A stretch of DNA of 64,000 nt from Bacillota bacterium (GTDB taxonomy: Bacteria > Bacillota > Clostridia > Acetivibrionales > DSM-1351): assembly GCA_023392075.1 (NCBI GenBank), contig JAEVZU010000067.1:1-64000 (forward strand), given 5' to 3'. The stretch's first letter is position 1, and each line of letters opens with the position of its first letter. Positions 1 through 8,815 of the stretch are shown here, piece after piece. The notes below the pieces were generated by a model, which did no database searches, had not been told where the DNA came from, and saw only the letters and a program-made list of their open reading frames with translations. The position numbers and the translations under genes were made by a program.

Positions 1-2
1 AC

Positions 3-215
3 ATCATTTTTGCTATCTCGATAATTGTTATTGTATTACTTCAATCTGGAAAGCAAGCTGGTTTGTCAGGTTCGATAGCAGGTGGAGCTGAAACCTTCTT
101 TGGAAAGAACAAGGGACGTACTATTGACGCAATGCTGGGCAAGTATACCGCTTTTGCCGCTGTAGCATTCCTTATTACTTCAGTTGCTCTTTTCTTGTTA
201 ATCAAGGCAATATAA
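3..215 (+). CDS. secG: SecG preprotein translocase subunit (3' part)
   Basis: The window opens inside this gene; 70 residues remain before the TAA. The protein has the SecG pattern: a hydrophobic segment ending in VLLQSGKQAGLSG, then GGAETFFGKNKGR, then a second membrane helix near the C-terminus. SecG is the small two-helix membrane subunit that helps SecA drive proteins through the SecYEG channel. The frame is fixed by the stop at 213-215, and a rho-independent terminator follows at once. In many Firmicutes secG is next to rnr; here rnr is 5.6 kb away with five genes in between. The start codon lies outside the window. Confidence 0.93.
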   Translation: MIFAISIIVIVLLQSGKQAGLSGSIAGGAETFFGKNKGRTIDAMLGKYTAFAAVAFLITSVALFLLIKAI

Positions 216-233
216 TTTAAGAAAACGGATATT

Positions 234-267
234 AAGCCCAGGCGTACGATGTGCACTGGGCTTTTTG
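234..267 (+). terminator. Rho-independent terminator after secG
   Basis: AGCCCAG (235-241) pairs with CTGGGCT (256-262), followed by a T run. It sits 20 bp after the secG stop and separates secG from the HD-domain gene. Confidence 0.8.
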
Positions 268-329
268 TTATACTGATTCCTGCTTGAGCGCTATCTGAAT
301 ACATAATAAGTATTTAAGGAGGTCATCTT

Positions 330-848
330 TTGAACAGAGATCAAGCACTCGAAGAATTAAAATTACGCCTTTTTGATACGCACATGCTTTTCAGATCCCT
401 GGTTGTTGAAGCAATAATGGAAGAGCTTGCACGACATTTCAATGCCGATACATATTTGTGGGGTCTGACAGGTTTACTGCATGATATTGATTACGATAAG
501 ACACTTGATCAGCCTGAATTGCATGGGATTACCGGGGCTGAAATCCTGGAAAATCTGGATGTAGATGAATCTGTTGCCTATTCTGTCAGAGCACACAATG
601 ATAAAAACAATATACCCAGAAAAAGAAAAATGGACAAAGCGCTGTACCTGTCGGACTACGTTGTGGAAAACATAATCAAATGCTGTTCCGAACAAAAGCT
701 GACAGTGCCGGAGATCACGGCGGAAGTTGTTTTGCAGAGTATGGCGGCCGATGGGCTGCACCTTGATAAGTTCGCCGAACTCGGTGTAAGGGAACATGAA
801 TTTATAGAACTGGCCCTGAAGGCTTTTGAAAAAGTTACTGAATCGTAA
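330..848 (+). CDS. HD-domain metal-dependent phosphohydrolase-like protein
   Basis: A 172-residue soluble protein. LLHDIDYDK near residues 49-57 carries the HD doublet, and an upstream H (FDTHMLF, about residue 18) and a downstream H (RAHND, about 93) complete an HD-superfamily metal site. HD proteins of this size usually hydrolyse phosphomonoesters or nucleotides, but the substrate here cannot be told. The start is TTG at 330, chosen because AAGGAGGT lies at 316-323 with good spacing. The gene appears monocistronic: a terminator precedes it and another overlaps its stop codon. Confidence 0.8.
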   Translation: MNRDQALEELKLRLFDTHMLFRSLVVEAIMEELARHFNADTYLWGLTGLLHDIDYDKTLDQPELHGITGAEILENLDVDESVAYSVRAHNDKNNIPRKRKMDKALYLSDYVVENIIKCCSEQKLTVPEITAEVVLQSMAADGLHLDKFAELGVREHEFIELALKAFEKVTES

Positions 849-858
849 CTTTTTTTTT
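829..858 (+). terminator. Terminator overlapping the HD-protein stop codon
   Basis: AAAGTTAC (831-838) pairs with GTAACTTT (845-852) and runs into a stretch of T. The hairpin starts inside the last codons of the HD-domain gene, so the TAA lies in the hairpin. Confidence 0.75.
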
Positions 859-934
859 GTTAATTTGTAACCCTTTGGAGAATAGTAACTAATAGAATTT
901 CAATATAAGTTCTATATGGAAAAAGGGTGGACAA

Positions 935-1885
935 ATGAAAAAGATTATTCAAATTTCTCTGATAATATTGATTTTGATATTTGTTACGGTCGGGTATACA
1001 AACGGCTATGGGGTGGGTAAAAAAAGCGTGCCTGCGTATACGGAAAACAAAATGGAAATTGATCTTGATAAACAGCCGAAACCATTGCCTGATGCGGCAC
1101 AGGTCAGTACTGCCATATCAAAGGAAGCTGAGATAAAAAAAGTATTGGCAGAAAGGCGGAATGGAACGGAGGAGCAAAAATACGCGGTGGATCCCGACAA
1201 AATTATAGAAAGCAACAGACAAAGTGAAATATCCGTCAATGGAAGAATCGATCCCGACAAGCCCATGGTAGCTCTGACTTTTGACGACGGTCCGCATCCC
1301 AAATATTCAATAGAGATTGCAGAAGCTTTGAAAAAAAACGATGCTCTGGCGACCTTCTTTGTTTTAGGCAGCAGGGCTGAAAAATATAAGAGCACTGTCA
1401 ATAAAATTGCCGAGAATGGTAATGAAATAGGGAATCATACGTATTCCCACAGGGAATTGACCAGACTGAAGAACGTGGAAATCCAGAGTGAAATAAGGAA
1501 GACCTCGGATATATTGAAAGCTATAACAGGAAAAACTCCTTTCTTAACACGTCCGTCATATGGAAGTGTAAATGATAATGTCAAAACATACGCGGGTTCT
1601 CCCTTGATATTATGGTCGGTGGATACACAGGACTGGAAGAGCAGAGATAAGGACAAAATTGTACATAGGACTATGAGCACCGTTAAAGACGGGGACATTA
1701 TACTGATGCACGATATTTACAAGTCGTCTGCGGATGCCGCCAAGGTAGTAATCAGTGAACTTAAGGCCAAAGGCTACCAAATGGTTACCATCAGCCAGCT
1801 CTATCAGGCCAGGGGCATTTCACTTGAAAACGGAAAAGAATATTTTGAATGCTCCACATATTATGCCGGAAAAAATAAGAAATAA
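935..1885 (+). CDS. Membrane-anchored polysaccharide deacetylase (NodB homology, CE4)
   Basis: A 316-residue protein with an N-terminal hydrophobic segment (about residues 4-24) that acts as a signal or anchor, a charged linker, and a C-terminal NodB domain. CE4 motifs are visible: TFDDGPHP near residue 114 (catalytic base and metal Asp), HTYSHRE near 167 (metal-binding His pair), RPSYG near 206, LWSVDTQDW near 228 and LMHDI near 257. CE4 enzymes of this size in Firmicutes remove acetyl groups from peptidoglycan sugars, less often from xylan or chitin. Peptidoglycan is the likeliest substrate outside the cell, but this is inferred from layout only. An AAAGGGTGG-like RBS precedes the ATG and a strong terminator follows. 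Confidence 0.88.
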   Translation: MKKIIQISLIILILIFVTVGYTNGYGVGKKSVPAYTENKMEIDLDKQPKPLPDAAQVSTAISKEAEIKKVLAERRNGTEEQKYAVDPDKIIESNRQSEISVNGRIDPDKPMVALTFDDGPHPKYSIEIAEALKKNDALATFFVLGSRAEKYKSTVNKIAENGNEIGNHTYSHRELTRLKNVEIQSEIRKTSDILKAITGKTPFLTRPSYGSVNDNVKTYAGSPLILWSVDTQDWKSRDKDKIVHRTMSTVKDGDIILMHDIYKSSADAAKVVISELKAKGYQMVTISQLYQARGISLENGKEYFECSTYYAGKNKK

Positions 1886-1892
1886 TAAGATA

Positions 1893-1928
1893 AAAACTTC
1901 TTTCAAGCAGAATTGAAGGAAGTTTTTT
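1893..1928 (+). terminator. Terminator after the deacetylase
   Basis: A 14-bp stem, AAAACTTCTTTCAA (1893-1906) with TTGAAGGAAGTTTT (1913-1926), 6-nt loop and T tract. One G-U pair only. Confidence 0.85.
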
Positions 1929-2012
1929 AGCGTCGGGAATTTTCTTGTCTATTGGTAAGTATCCAAATAAGGTATAATAAAGAGGACAGTGATTTTTTGA
2001 GGAGAAGTATTT

Positions 2013-2708
2013 ATGGAAACCAAAGTGTTGATTGTTGAGGATGAAGAGAGTATCAGAGGCTTTCTTAAAATAAATTTCAGAAAAAACGATTTTATTGTCA
2101 TAGAAGCAGGCTCGGGTGAGGAAGGAATAATCAAAGCCAGGCAGGAAAGGCCCAGCGTAGTCTTGCTGGATGTGATGCTCCCGGGAATAGACGGCTTTCA
2201 GGTTTGTGAAATATTAAGAAAAGAATTTCCTGACATGGGTATTATAATGCTTACTGCAAGAGGACAGGACATTGACAGGATAAAGGGGCTGGAGTTCGGT
2301 GCAGATGACTACGTGTTAAAACCCTTTAATACAACAGAACTTATTCTCAGAGCGAAATCCCTGCTCAGAAGGCTGGCGGGTAACAAATCCAATGACAGGG
2401 CAGAGACGGTGAACAGCGGGGCTTTCAGGCTCGATGTCTATTCACAGAGGGTTTTCAAGGATGGAACTGAAATAATGCTTACACCCAAGGAATATCTTCT
2501 GTTAAAGTTATTCCTCGAAAATCAGAACAAGGCATTTACAAGGGATGAACTGCTGGACAAGATCTGGGGTTACGATTTTATAGGAGACACAAAAATAGTG
2601 GATGTGAACATTAGAAGGCTTAGAAGCAAAATAGAAGATAAAAAATCCACAGCTATGTATATAGAGACTGTCTGGGGGACGGGCTACAGATGGAGAAAGG
2701 AACAATAA
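2013..2708 (+). CDS. OmpR/PhoB-family response regulator
   Basis: A 231-residue regulator with a receiver domain (residues 1-120) and a winged-helix DNA-binding domain (about 135-230). The acidic pocket is at E9-D10, the phospho-acceptor is D53 in LLDVMLPG, and the conserved Lys is in YVLKPF. The C-terminal part shows LTPKEYLLL and the wing region VWGTGYRW. GAGGAG lies 9 bp before the ATG and a TATAAT box at 1973-1978 precedes it. The sensor kinase follows after one base, so both are one transcription unit with the lipoprotein behind them. It resembles PhoP/ResD-type regulators; the regulon cannot be read from sequence. Confidence 0.92.
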   Translation: METKVLIVEDEESIRGFLKINFRKNDFIVIEAGSGEEGIIKARQERPSVVLLDVMLPGIDGFQVCEILRKEFPDMGIIMLTARGQDIDRIKGLEFGADDYVLKPFNTTELILRAKSLLRRLAGNKSNDRAETVNSGAFRLDVYSQRVFKDGTEIMLTPKEYLLLKLFLENQNKAFTRDELLDKIWGYDFIGDTKIVDVNIRRLRSKIEDKKSTAMYIETVWGTGYRWRKEQ

Positions 2709-2709
2709 C

Positions 2710-4125
2710 ATGACTGCGGCCAATAAGGATAAGCCGGCTCAAAAAAGTATAAGAGCCAGATTGGTGGGTAATTTCATAATAGTTATTCTGATAAGTGTTC
2801 TGGCTTTTGAGGGCCTGCTTATATACTTTACCCGTTTCTACTTTTATGGAAATGTGGAAAGCATTTTGACCAATCAAATCCGTACTGCTGCGGATTTTTA
2901 TGCACAATACTTTTCGAATGTATCCCTGGAAGTAAACATAATTGACAATACCGATGTTTTTTGGAGACAAACCAATGCACAGGTTCAGATTATTCAGCAG
3001 GACGGTTTTGTTTTGCTTGACTCGGAAGGGCTGGAAAGTGATCAAAAAGTTGAAACTGTTGATTTTAAAGGCGCGCTCCAGGGAAAGAAGGGTGTATGGA
3101 CCGGGTATAACCATGGGGGAAGTAAAAAAGAGCACGTTATGGCTGTAGCCTATCCGTTGAAGGCAGATGGAGAGCTGGTGGGGGTAATCAGGTTTACCAC
3201 TTCGCTGTCCGATATAGACAGGATCATATTCAACATATCGGGTATATTTATTATTATCGGAGTTGCAGTAGTGCTTGTAGCAATAATATTAAGCGTTATC
3301 CTGGCACACAGTATAGTCCATCCTTTGAGGGAAATTACCGCCGCAGCCGGAATGATGGCAAAGGGAAACCTGGATATAAGAATAAAAAAGGGTCGGAACG
3401 ACGAAATAGGTGTTTTGTCGGATACCCTGAATTATATGGTTACCGAGGTTCAAAACAGGGAAAGAATAAAAAACGACTTTATATCCATGGTGTCCCATGA
3501 ATTAAGAACACCTTTGACTTCTATCAAGGGATGGGCCAATACAATTATTGATGATGAGTTTACCGACAGGGAAATAATGCAGGACGGCATGAATATCATT
3601 GTCAAGGAAAGTGACAGGCTTACAAATATGGTAGAGGAACTCCTTGACTTTTCCAGATTCGTATCGGGGAAGGTTGAACTGAACAGGCAGAAAACAAATG
3701 TTTCCCAGTTGATTGACTATATAAGAAAACATATGATAACAAGGGCTAAGAAGGAAAATATAAATTTCACTGCCGTTTGCGAGGAAATTCCCGAAACAGA
3801 TCTGGACCGGAACAAGTTGAAACAGGTTCTGCTGAACCTGTTGGGCAATGCCTTCAAATTTACCCGGCCGGGAGGGAATGTGGCACTCAGAGCTTTCTAT
3901 GATAATGGACAGGTGGTATTCAAGGTAGAGGATAATGGCTGCGGCATAAGCAGTGAGGAGCTTCCGTTTGTCAAGGAGAAGTTTTATAAGGGAAAAAACA
4001 GCAAATCACAAACCGGGTTGGGCCTTTCCATCTGTGACGAAATAGTCAGGCTGCACAATGGGGAACTGAGCATTGAAAGCCGTCAGGGAGAGGGCACGGT
4101 TGTAACCGTAAAAATACCCTGCTGA
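2710..4125 (+). CDS. Sensor histidine kinase with HAMP domain
   Basis: A 471-residue membrane kinase. Transmembrane segments lie near residues 20-40 and 175-200 and bracket an extracellular sensor region of about 130 residues. They are followed by HAMP, the dimerisation/phosphotransfer helix with SHELRTPLTS (His near 263), the N box NLLGNAFKF and the G box EDNGCGIS. It phosphorylates the response regulator encoded one base upstream. The signal is unknown; the extracellular region has no motif that I recognise. The lipoprotein 37 bp downstream may be its partner or target. Confidence 0.9.
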   Translation: MTAANKDKPAQKSIRARLVGNFIIVILISVLAFEGLLIYFTRFYFYGNVESILTNQIRTAADFYAQYFSNVSLEVNIIDNTDVFWRQTNAQVQIIQQDGFVLLDSEGLESDQKVETVDFKGALQGKKGVWTGYNHGGSKKEHVMAVAYPLKADGELVGVIRFTTSLSDIDRIIFNISGIFIIIGVAVVLVAIILSVILAHSIVHPLREITAAAGMMAKGNLDIRIKKGRNDEIGVLSDTLNYMVTEVQNRERIKNDFISMVSHELRTPLTSIKGWANTIIDDEFTDREIMQDGMNIIVKESDRLTNMVEELLDFSRFVSGKVELNRQKTNVSQLIDYIRKHMITRAKKENINFTAVCEEIPETDLDRNKLKQVLLNLLGNAFKFTRPGGNVALRAFYDNGQVVFKVEDNGCGISSEELPFVKEKFYKGKNSKSQTGLGLSICDEIVRLHNGELSIESRQGEGTVVTVKIPC

Positions 4126-4162
4126 ATATATATTATGTGAATTGTTTTTATGAAGGAGAAAG

Positions 4163-5638
4163 ATGAAACCAAATTACAGACTACTATGGACAATATTGGT
4201 GTTAATCCTTTGCTTTTCAACCACAGGCTGTACAATTATTGAGTTTGATATTGAGGAAACCATAAGCCCGCCTCAATATGACAGCATGGCAGTTCAGGGA
4301 ACATGGAAAATCGACAGATTCATATCCGCCATACCTGAGAACAAGGATACTAAAATCAATATTGAGAGTATAAAAAATAAATATCTGGATCAATGGGCCA
4401 TATTTGACAGTGAACTGGGTGCAGTCGGAATTGATACCTGTGTAAATCCGCATTACAGAATTATAAGAACAACTGCGGATTCCTTTATACAAAGCAAGTA
4501 TAGAATTGATGAAAGCAAGCTTGGTTTGGGGAAACAGGATATATCGGTGGTTAATGTTTCGGCTGACAACCAGTTGTTTTATGAAATTATTTTGGACGGT
4601 GACAAAAAGGGGTATGTATATATCGACAATGGTTTTCTGGCTTTAAGCAAAATCTCCGACCAGGTGGACGGCAAGCTGAAGGAAAAAAGTCTCGGAAATG
4701 CGGGGCAGAATGTAAATAACGGTCAGTATGAAGAAGACCCGCTGTTAAGGTCAGGTATACTTATTGGAATCCGGACTGCCGATAATTCCTACAGAACCTT
4801 GTGGCTCTACTCCAAAAACAGAGAAGTGAAAACCGTCAGCGGGGGAAGGCAACTGCTGCTGCCAAGGGCAAAAGGTTTTTGGCAGGTGGGGGCAATAAAT
4901 GAAAATAATATTAACGCAATCTATGCAGAACCATTTATAGAAGGGGATATTTCAGATAAAAACATAATGGACAGGCTTAAAGGGAATATACTAAAAGCAG
5001 GCCCGGAAACAAAGATAACCTTTTTGGGGAACGATTACATTGGCACCGGAAATGGTGAGGACTATAAGGTTTACCCGGTTGAGACCCTGAAAGAGGGCAA
5101 GGCTGTTTTGTTTTCAGAGATTAACAATGAAAATACCGATAATGTGTATGAACAGTCTACCAATAATTTTATCGCTTCCCTGAAGGGAGAAGCCGCCGAT
5201 AAGATCGTTAAAAAGGTTGACGAAAAAAACTTTACGCTTGCAAGGCGTAACGGCCACTGGATATTGAAGAGCAGAATGTATTTCAAACAGCCTTATGAAA
5301 AAGAATATCAGGACTTTGATCTTAAGCTTATGGTTCCTCCAAAACTGATTCATTATGATGAAATGAATATCCAGTGGAATGATATCAAGTCGAAGCTTCC
5401 CTGGACCTCAGATGCGTTTATGTCACCAAACAAGGATGTTGCCGTTCTTGCGGACGGGAACAGCCTGAGTCTTTATACTATAAAGAACAGCAGTGATATA
5501 GGCAAACAGCTGCTGAAACTTCAGCTGGCAAAAGGCGAGACCATAGTTATGGCAGAATGGTCCATAGGCAGATATGCCGATGTATGGGACAATTTTGTCG
5601 GTAAAATCTTCACTGTGGATAACACTAGTGGTCAGTAA
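4163..5638 (+). CDS. Putative lipoprotein of unknown function, in a two-component operon
   Basis: A 491-residue protein with a lipoprotein signal: a hydrophobic core then STTGC near residue 23, so it should be lipid-anchored outside the membrane. The mature part is polar, looks beta-rich and shows no catalytic motif that I recognise. It follows the OmpR-type regulator and kinase by 37 bp with an AGGAGAAAG ribosome-binding site, so it is probably co-expressed with them and may feed back on the kinase's extracellular domain. The last codons and the stop lie inside a palindromic repeat that starts at about 5625, so the present C-terminus may have been altered by that insertion. Confidence 0.65.
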   Translation: MKPNYRLLWTILVLILCFSTTGCTIIEFDIEETISPPQYDSMAVQGTWKIDRFISAIPENKDTKINIESIKNKYLDQWAIFDSELGAVGIDTCVNPHYRIIRTTADSFIQSKYRIDESKLGLGKQDISVVNVSADNQLFYEIILDGDKKGYVYIDNGFLALSKISDQVDGKLKEKSLGNAGQNVNNGQYEEDPLLRSGILIGIRTADNSYRTLWLYSKNREVKTVSGGRQLLLPRAKGFWQVGAINENNINAIYAEPFIEGDISDKNIMDRLKGNILKAGPETKITFLGNDYIGTGNGEDYKVYPVETLKEGKAVLFSEINNENTDNVYEQSTNNFIASLKGEAADKIVKKVDEKNFTLARRNGHWILKSRMYFKQPYEKEYQDFDLKLMVPPKLIHYDEMNIQWNDIKSKLPWTSDAFMSPNKDVAVLADGNSLSLYTIKNSSDIGKQLLKLQLAKGETIVMAEWSIGRYADVWDNFVGKIFTVDNTSGQ

Positions 5639-5789
5639 CATCTAAAACGTATATTGCCGGCGAGGAAAATTTTTGCAGGATAAGGCGGAGGACGAAGGCA
5701 ATACTGTATGTATTGACAAGGACGACAACGAAATTCTGAGGTAATTTTACCGTCGGAATATGTGACTTTCAGGTGTTGCAAACCACTAG
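5625..5789. repeat. Intergenic palindromic repeat, copy A (long form with central insert)
   Basis: Imperfect inverted repeat with ends CTAGTGGT and ACCACTAG. The left arm reads through GTAACATCTAAAACG and TATTGCCGGCGAGG; the right arm is its diverged complement. About 65 bp of unrelated sequence separate the arms (about 5672-5738), unlike the compact copies B, D and E. It overlaps the lipoprotein's final codons: its GTCAGTAAC supplies the TAA stop. The right arm also contains the upstream ATG of an over-extended rnr reading frame. Confidence 0.8.
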
Positions 5790-5836
5790 CAATATGCAGG
5801 ACTAATATCAATAAAGAACTGAAAGGTAGAAGATTT

Positions 5837-8227
5837 ATGACAAGGATGGAAGAAAGAAAAGAGCGGATTGTCGCTTTTATGAGAGAATCAGCATATAAAC
5901 CGCTGTTGTTTCAAGAGCTCGCAATGGTACTTGACGTGCCTGCCGAGGATATTGAACTCTTCAGTCAGGTGTTGAACGAACTGGAGGAGGAAGGAAGAAT
6001 TTTTAAGACCCATGCCAACAGGTATGGCGTTCCGGCAAGGTTAAACCTGGCTGCCGGAAGAATTCAGGGGCATGAAAGGGGATATGCCTTTCTGATTCCC
6101 GACGATGAAATGCTGGAGGATATATTTATACCTGCCGACAGTCTCAACGGAGCCATGCATGGAGACAAGGCCGTTGCGAGGGTCAACAGGAAGAGCTCCT
6201 CCGACAGAAGGATGGAAGGCGAAATTGTAAGGATAGTCAAAAGGGCCAGTACAACCCTTGTCGGAACTTTTGAGAAGAGTCTCAGCTTTGGTTTTGTTAT
6301 TCCCGATAATAAGAGGATTTCCGGTGACATTTTTATCTCAAAAGGAGAATTCAACGGAGCCAAAAAGGGCCAGAAGGTTGTGGTTGAGATCTTAAAGTAC
6401 CCTGAGGCCAGAAGAAATGCCGAAGGCAGGGTAATAGAAATTATCGGAGATGTAAACCAGCCCGGTACGGATATATTATCCATTATAAAGTCCTACAACC
6501 TGGAAGAAGAGTTTCCGGCAGATGTGCTTGCCCAGACTGAGAATGTCGGTGATACCGTCACTGAGGATATGATCAAGGGCAGAAGGGATCTGAGGGGCCT
6601 CAGAATGGTTACCATTGACGGAGAGGATGCAAAGGATCTGGATGATGCCGTATCGGTGGAAATGCTTCCAACCGGGAATTACCGCCTTGGTGTACACATT
6701 GCGGATGTGACAAATTATGTCACTGAAAATTCTCCTCTTGATATTGAGGCCTTGAACAGGGGAACCAGTGTTTACCTGGTTGATAGGGTCATTCCCATGC
6801 TGCCCAGAAAGCTTTCAAACGGCATATGCAGTTTGAATCCCCAGGTTGACAGGTTGAGTTTTACCGTTATGATGGACATTGATAAAACCGGCAAGGTTTA
6901 CAATCACGAGATATTTGAGAGTGTCATCAATATAGATGAAAGAATGACTTATACCAATGTGTATAAAATTCTTGAAGACCGGGATGAAGAGCTGATAGAG
7001 CGGTATAAGCAGGTTGTACCCGATTTTCATACAATGCATGAACTTGCCCTGCTGCTGAGAAAGAAGCGGTTTCACAGGGGTGCAATAGATTTTGATTTTG
7101 ATGAAGCCAAAGTAATTCTGGATGAGAAAGGAAAACCCGTTGAGGTAAAAAGGTATGAAATAACCATAGCAAACCAGATCATTGAGGAGTTCATGCTCAT
7201 ATGCAATGAAACGGTGGCAGAGCATTTCTTCTGGACCAATACACCTTTTGTATATAGAATCCATGAGGACCCGGATGAGGAAAAAATCACGGCTCTGAAC
7301 GAATTTATATATAATTTGGGCTACAGTATCAAGGGAATCAATAAAATACATCCAAGGGCATTACAGGACTTGCTTGAGAAGGTCAAAGGCACGCAGCATG
7401 AGAGAATTATCAGTACCGTCATGCTCAGGTCTCTGCAGAAGGCAAAATACAGCAGTGAAAGCGTCGGTCACTTCGGGCTGGCAGCCAAATATTACTGTCA
7501 TTTCACTTCACCCATCAGAAGATATCCCGATCTGATAATACACAGAATTATGAAGCAGTATCTGAAAGGTGAAATGACCGAACAGAGGATTAGCCAGCTG
7601 GAGGGGATACTGCCTGAAATAGCAAAGCAGTGCTCGGAACGCGAAAGGGCTGCCGACGAGGCCGAAAGAGAGAGCGAAGACCTTAAAAAGGTTGAATACA
7701 TGAAGGCTCATGAGGGAGAAGTATTCAAAGGCATCATTGCCAATGTAACCTCATTCGGTATGTTTATAGAACTGGACAATACCATAGAGGGACTTGTGAG
7801 AATGAGCAGCATGGAGGATGACTATTATAATTATGATGAAAGACGGTATTCTTTGATAGGTGAACGTACGCACAAAATATACAGGATTGGTGACACAGTG
7901 AGCGTCATACTGGCCAAGGCCGATCTTTCAACAAGAAAGATCGAATTTGTGCTTGTGGATAGCGGTGAAGAGGATGAGGATTTCCAGAATTTTGATGAAG
8001 CAGCCGAGGATGACTTTATCTTTAACCGGTCAAATAAGGCAAAAGCCGGCAAAGCCAAATCTACAGGAGCCAAAAGAAAAATAATAACCAACAGGGACAG
8101 AGCTCCTGTAGCAGAGCCCAGGTCCGGTAAAAAGACCGCTGAAAGGAAACCGAATAAAAAAGGCAAAGTCATAGACAAAAAAGTATTCGATAAAATTAAC
8201 GGCAAGGGCAAAAGAAAGAAGAAATAG
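5837..8227 (+). CDS. rnr: Ribonuclease R (3'-5' exoribonuclease)
   Basis: A 796-residue RNase II/RNB-family enzyme that degrades structured RNA from the 3' end and works with trans-translation. In order: an N-terminal helix-turn-helix-like segment, two cold-shock/OB domains, the RNB catalytic domain with DGEDAKDLDDAVS near residues 260-272 (metal-binding Asp cluster), an S1 domain (about 627-702) and a Lys-rich basic tail (about 725-796) typical of RNase R rather than RNase II. The start is ATG 5837 with an AAAGGT site upstream; an in-frame start 25 codons earlier lies inside repeat copy A and is not believed. smpB, often next to rnr, is not present here. Confidence 0.95.
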   Translation: MTRMEERKERIVAFMRESAYKPLLFQELAMVLDVPAEDIELFSQVLNELEEEGRIFKTHANRYGVPARLNLAAGRIQGHERGYAFLIPDDEMLEDIFIPADSLNGAMHGDKAVARVNRKSSSDRRMEGEIVRIVKRASTTLVGTFEKSLSFGFVIPDNKRISGDIFISKGEFNGAKKGQKVVVEILKYPEARRNAEGRVIEIIGDVNQPGTDILSIIKSYNLEEEFPADVLAQTENVGDTVTEDMIKGRRDLRGLRMVTIDGEDAKDLDDAVSVEMLPTGNYRLGVHIADVTNYVTENSPLDIEALNRGTSVYLVDRVIPMLPRKLSNGICSLNPQVDRLSFTVMMDIDKTGKVYNHEIFESVINIDERMTYTNVYKILEDRDEELIERYKQVVPDFHTMHELALLLRKKRFHRGAIDFDFDEAKVILDEKGKPVEVKRYEITIANQIIEEFMLICNETVAEHFFWTNTPFVYRIHEDPDEEKITALNEFIYNLGYSIKGINKIHPRALQDLLEKVKGTQHERIISTVMLRSLQKAKYSSESVGHFGLAAKYYCHFTSPIRRYPDLIIHRIMKQYLKGEMTEQRISQLEGILPEIAKQCSERERAADEAERESEDLKKVEYMKAHEGEVFKGIIANVTSFGMFIELDNTIEGLVRMSSMEDDYYNYDERRYSLIGERTHKIYRIGDTVSVILAKADLSTRKIEFVLVDSGEEDEDFQNFDEAAEDDFIFNRSNKAKAGKAKSTGAKRKIITNRDRAPVAEPRSGKKTAERKPNKKGKVIDKKVFDKINGKGKRKKK

Positions 8228-8243
8228 ATCTGAAGGCATCAAA

Positions 8244-8293
8244 AAGGAGCTGAACAACGCCAACTTTACAAATTGGTTTTGTTCAGCTCCTTA
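8244..8293. terminator. Terminator between rnr and the convergent HPr-like gene
   Basis: AAGGAGCTGAAC (8244-8255) pairs with GTTCAGCTCCTT (8281-8292). It stands between converging genes and could end transcription from both sides. The T run is short in both directions. Confidence 0.7.
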
Positions 8294-8344
8294 TTTAAGC
8301 GCATACACGCCTGAAATCGAATCAAGAGCGGCTGCTGCCTGAAA

Positions 8345-8572
8345 TTAAACTACAAAACGTTTGATTTCTTCGCAGAAGTTTCCGCAATCATCAATTTGAA
8401 TTTCCACTCTGATAGGTTTGCTCAAATCAAGGCTGAAGATGCCCATTATTGACTTTGCATCAACAATGTAGCGGCCTGATGACAAATCAACATCAAAATC
8501 ATACTTGTTAACGATATTAACGAAATCTTTTACATCATTAATAGATTTTAAAGAAATATCAAATGCTTTCAT
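8345..8572 (-). CDS. HPr/Crh-like protein without the phosphorylatable histidine
   Basis: A 75-residue HPr-fold protein. The region around Ser46 of HPr is well kept (AKSIMGIFSLDL; HPr has LKSIMGVMSL). The GIHARPA loop with His15 is replaced by SINDVKD, so it cannot take phosphate from enzyme I. This is the pattern of Crh: regulatory serine kept, transport histidine lost. It may act as a CcpA co-effector when phosphorylated by HPr kinase, but that is inference. The start at 8572 is chosen because GAGGAGG lies 9 bp upstream; the in-frame ATG at 8581 directly abuts that site. A good promoter lies at 8628-8656. Confidence 0.8.
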   Translation of the reverse strand: MKAFDISLKSINDVKDFVNIVNKYDFDVDLSSGRYIVDAKSIMGIFSLDLSKPIRVEIQIDDCGNFCEEIKRFVV

Positions 8573-8627
8573 ATTATCCATCCTCCTCTTAAAAGGTAAA
8601 AATCAAAATTGCTAAATTTATACTCTA

Positions 8628-8656
8628 ATATTATCTTCTTTTTATATTTAAGTCAA
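8628..8656 (-). promoter_or_regulatory. Sigma-A type promoter of the HPr-like gene
   Basis: On the minus strand, TTGACT (8656-8651), a 17-bp spacer and TAATAT (8633-8628), about 55 bp upstream of the start codon. The stretch 8657-8815 between this promoter and the lacI-type stop codon shows nothing else I can name. Confidence 0.7.
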
Positions 8657-8815
8657 TCGAGATGTTTATGCACCCGGTGCCATTTAGAGGCTGAAATCCT
8701 TAAATCCCGTACGGCTTAGGCACTTCGCGGACTGTTGTGCATATTTTACAAACTTTCATGACTGTTTTCATTCAATAATAATATATGATTTCAGTGGGAT
8801 CCAACCTGCTTATAA

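Noticed and set aside
5762..5836. 25-codon N-terminal extension of RNase R
   Set aside because: It comes from the right arm of palindromic repeat copy A and lacks a ribosome-binding site; ATG 5837 fits the family.
8657..8815. Possible small gene or regulatory RNA between the HPr-like promoter and the lacI-type stop
   Set aside because: No open frame with an RBS, no strong hairpin and no repeat-family match.
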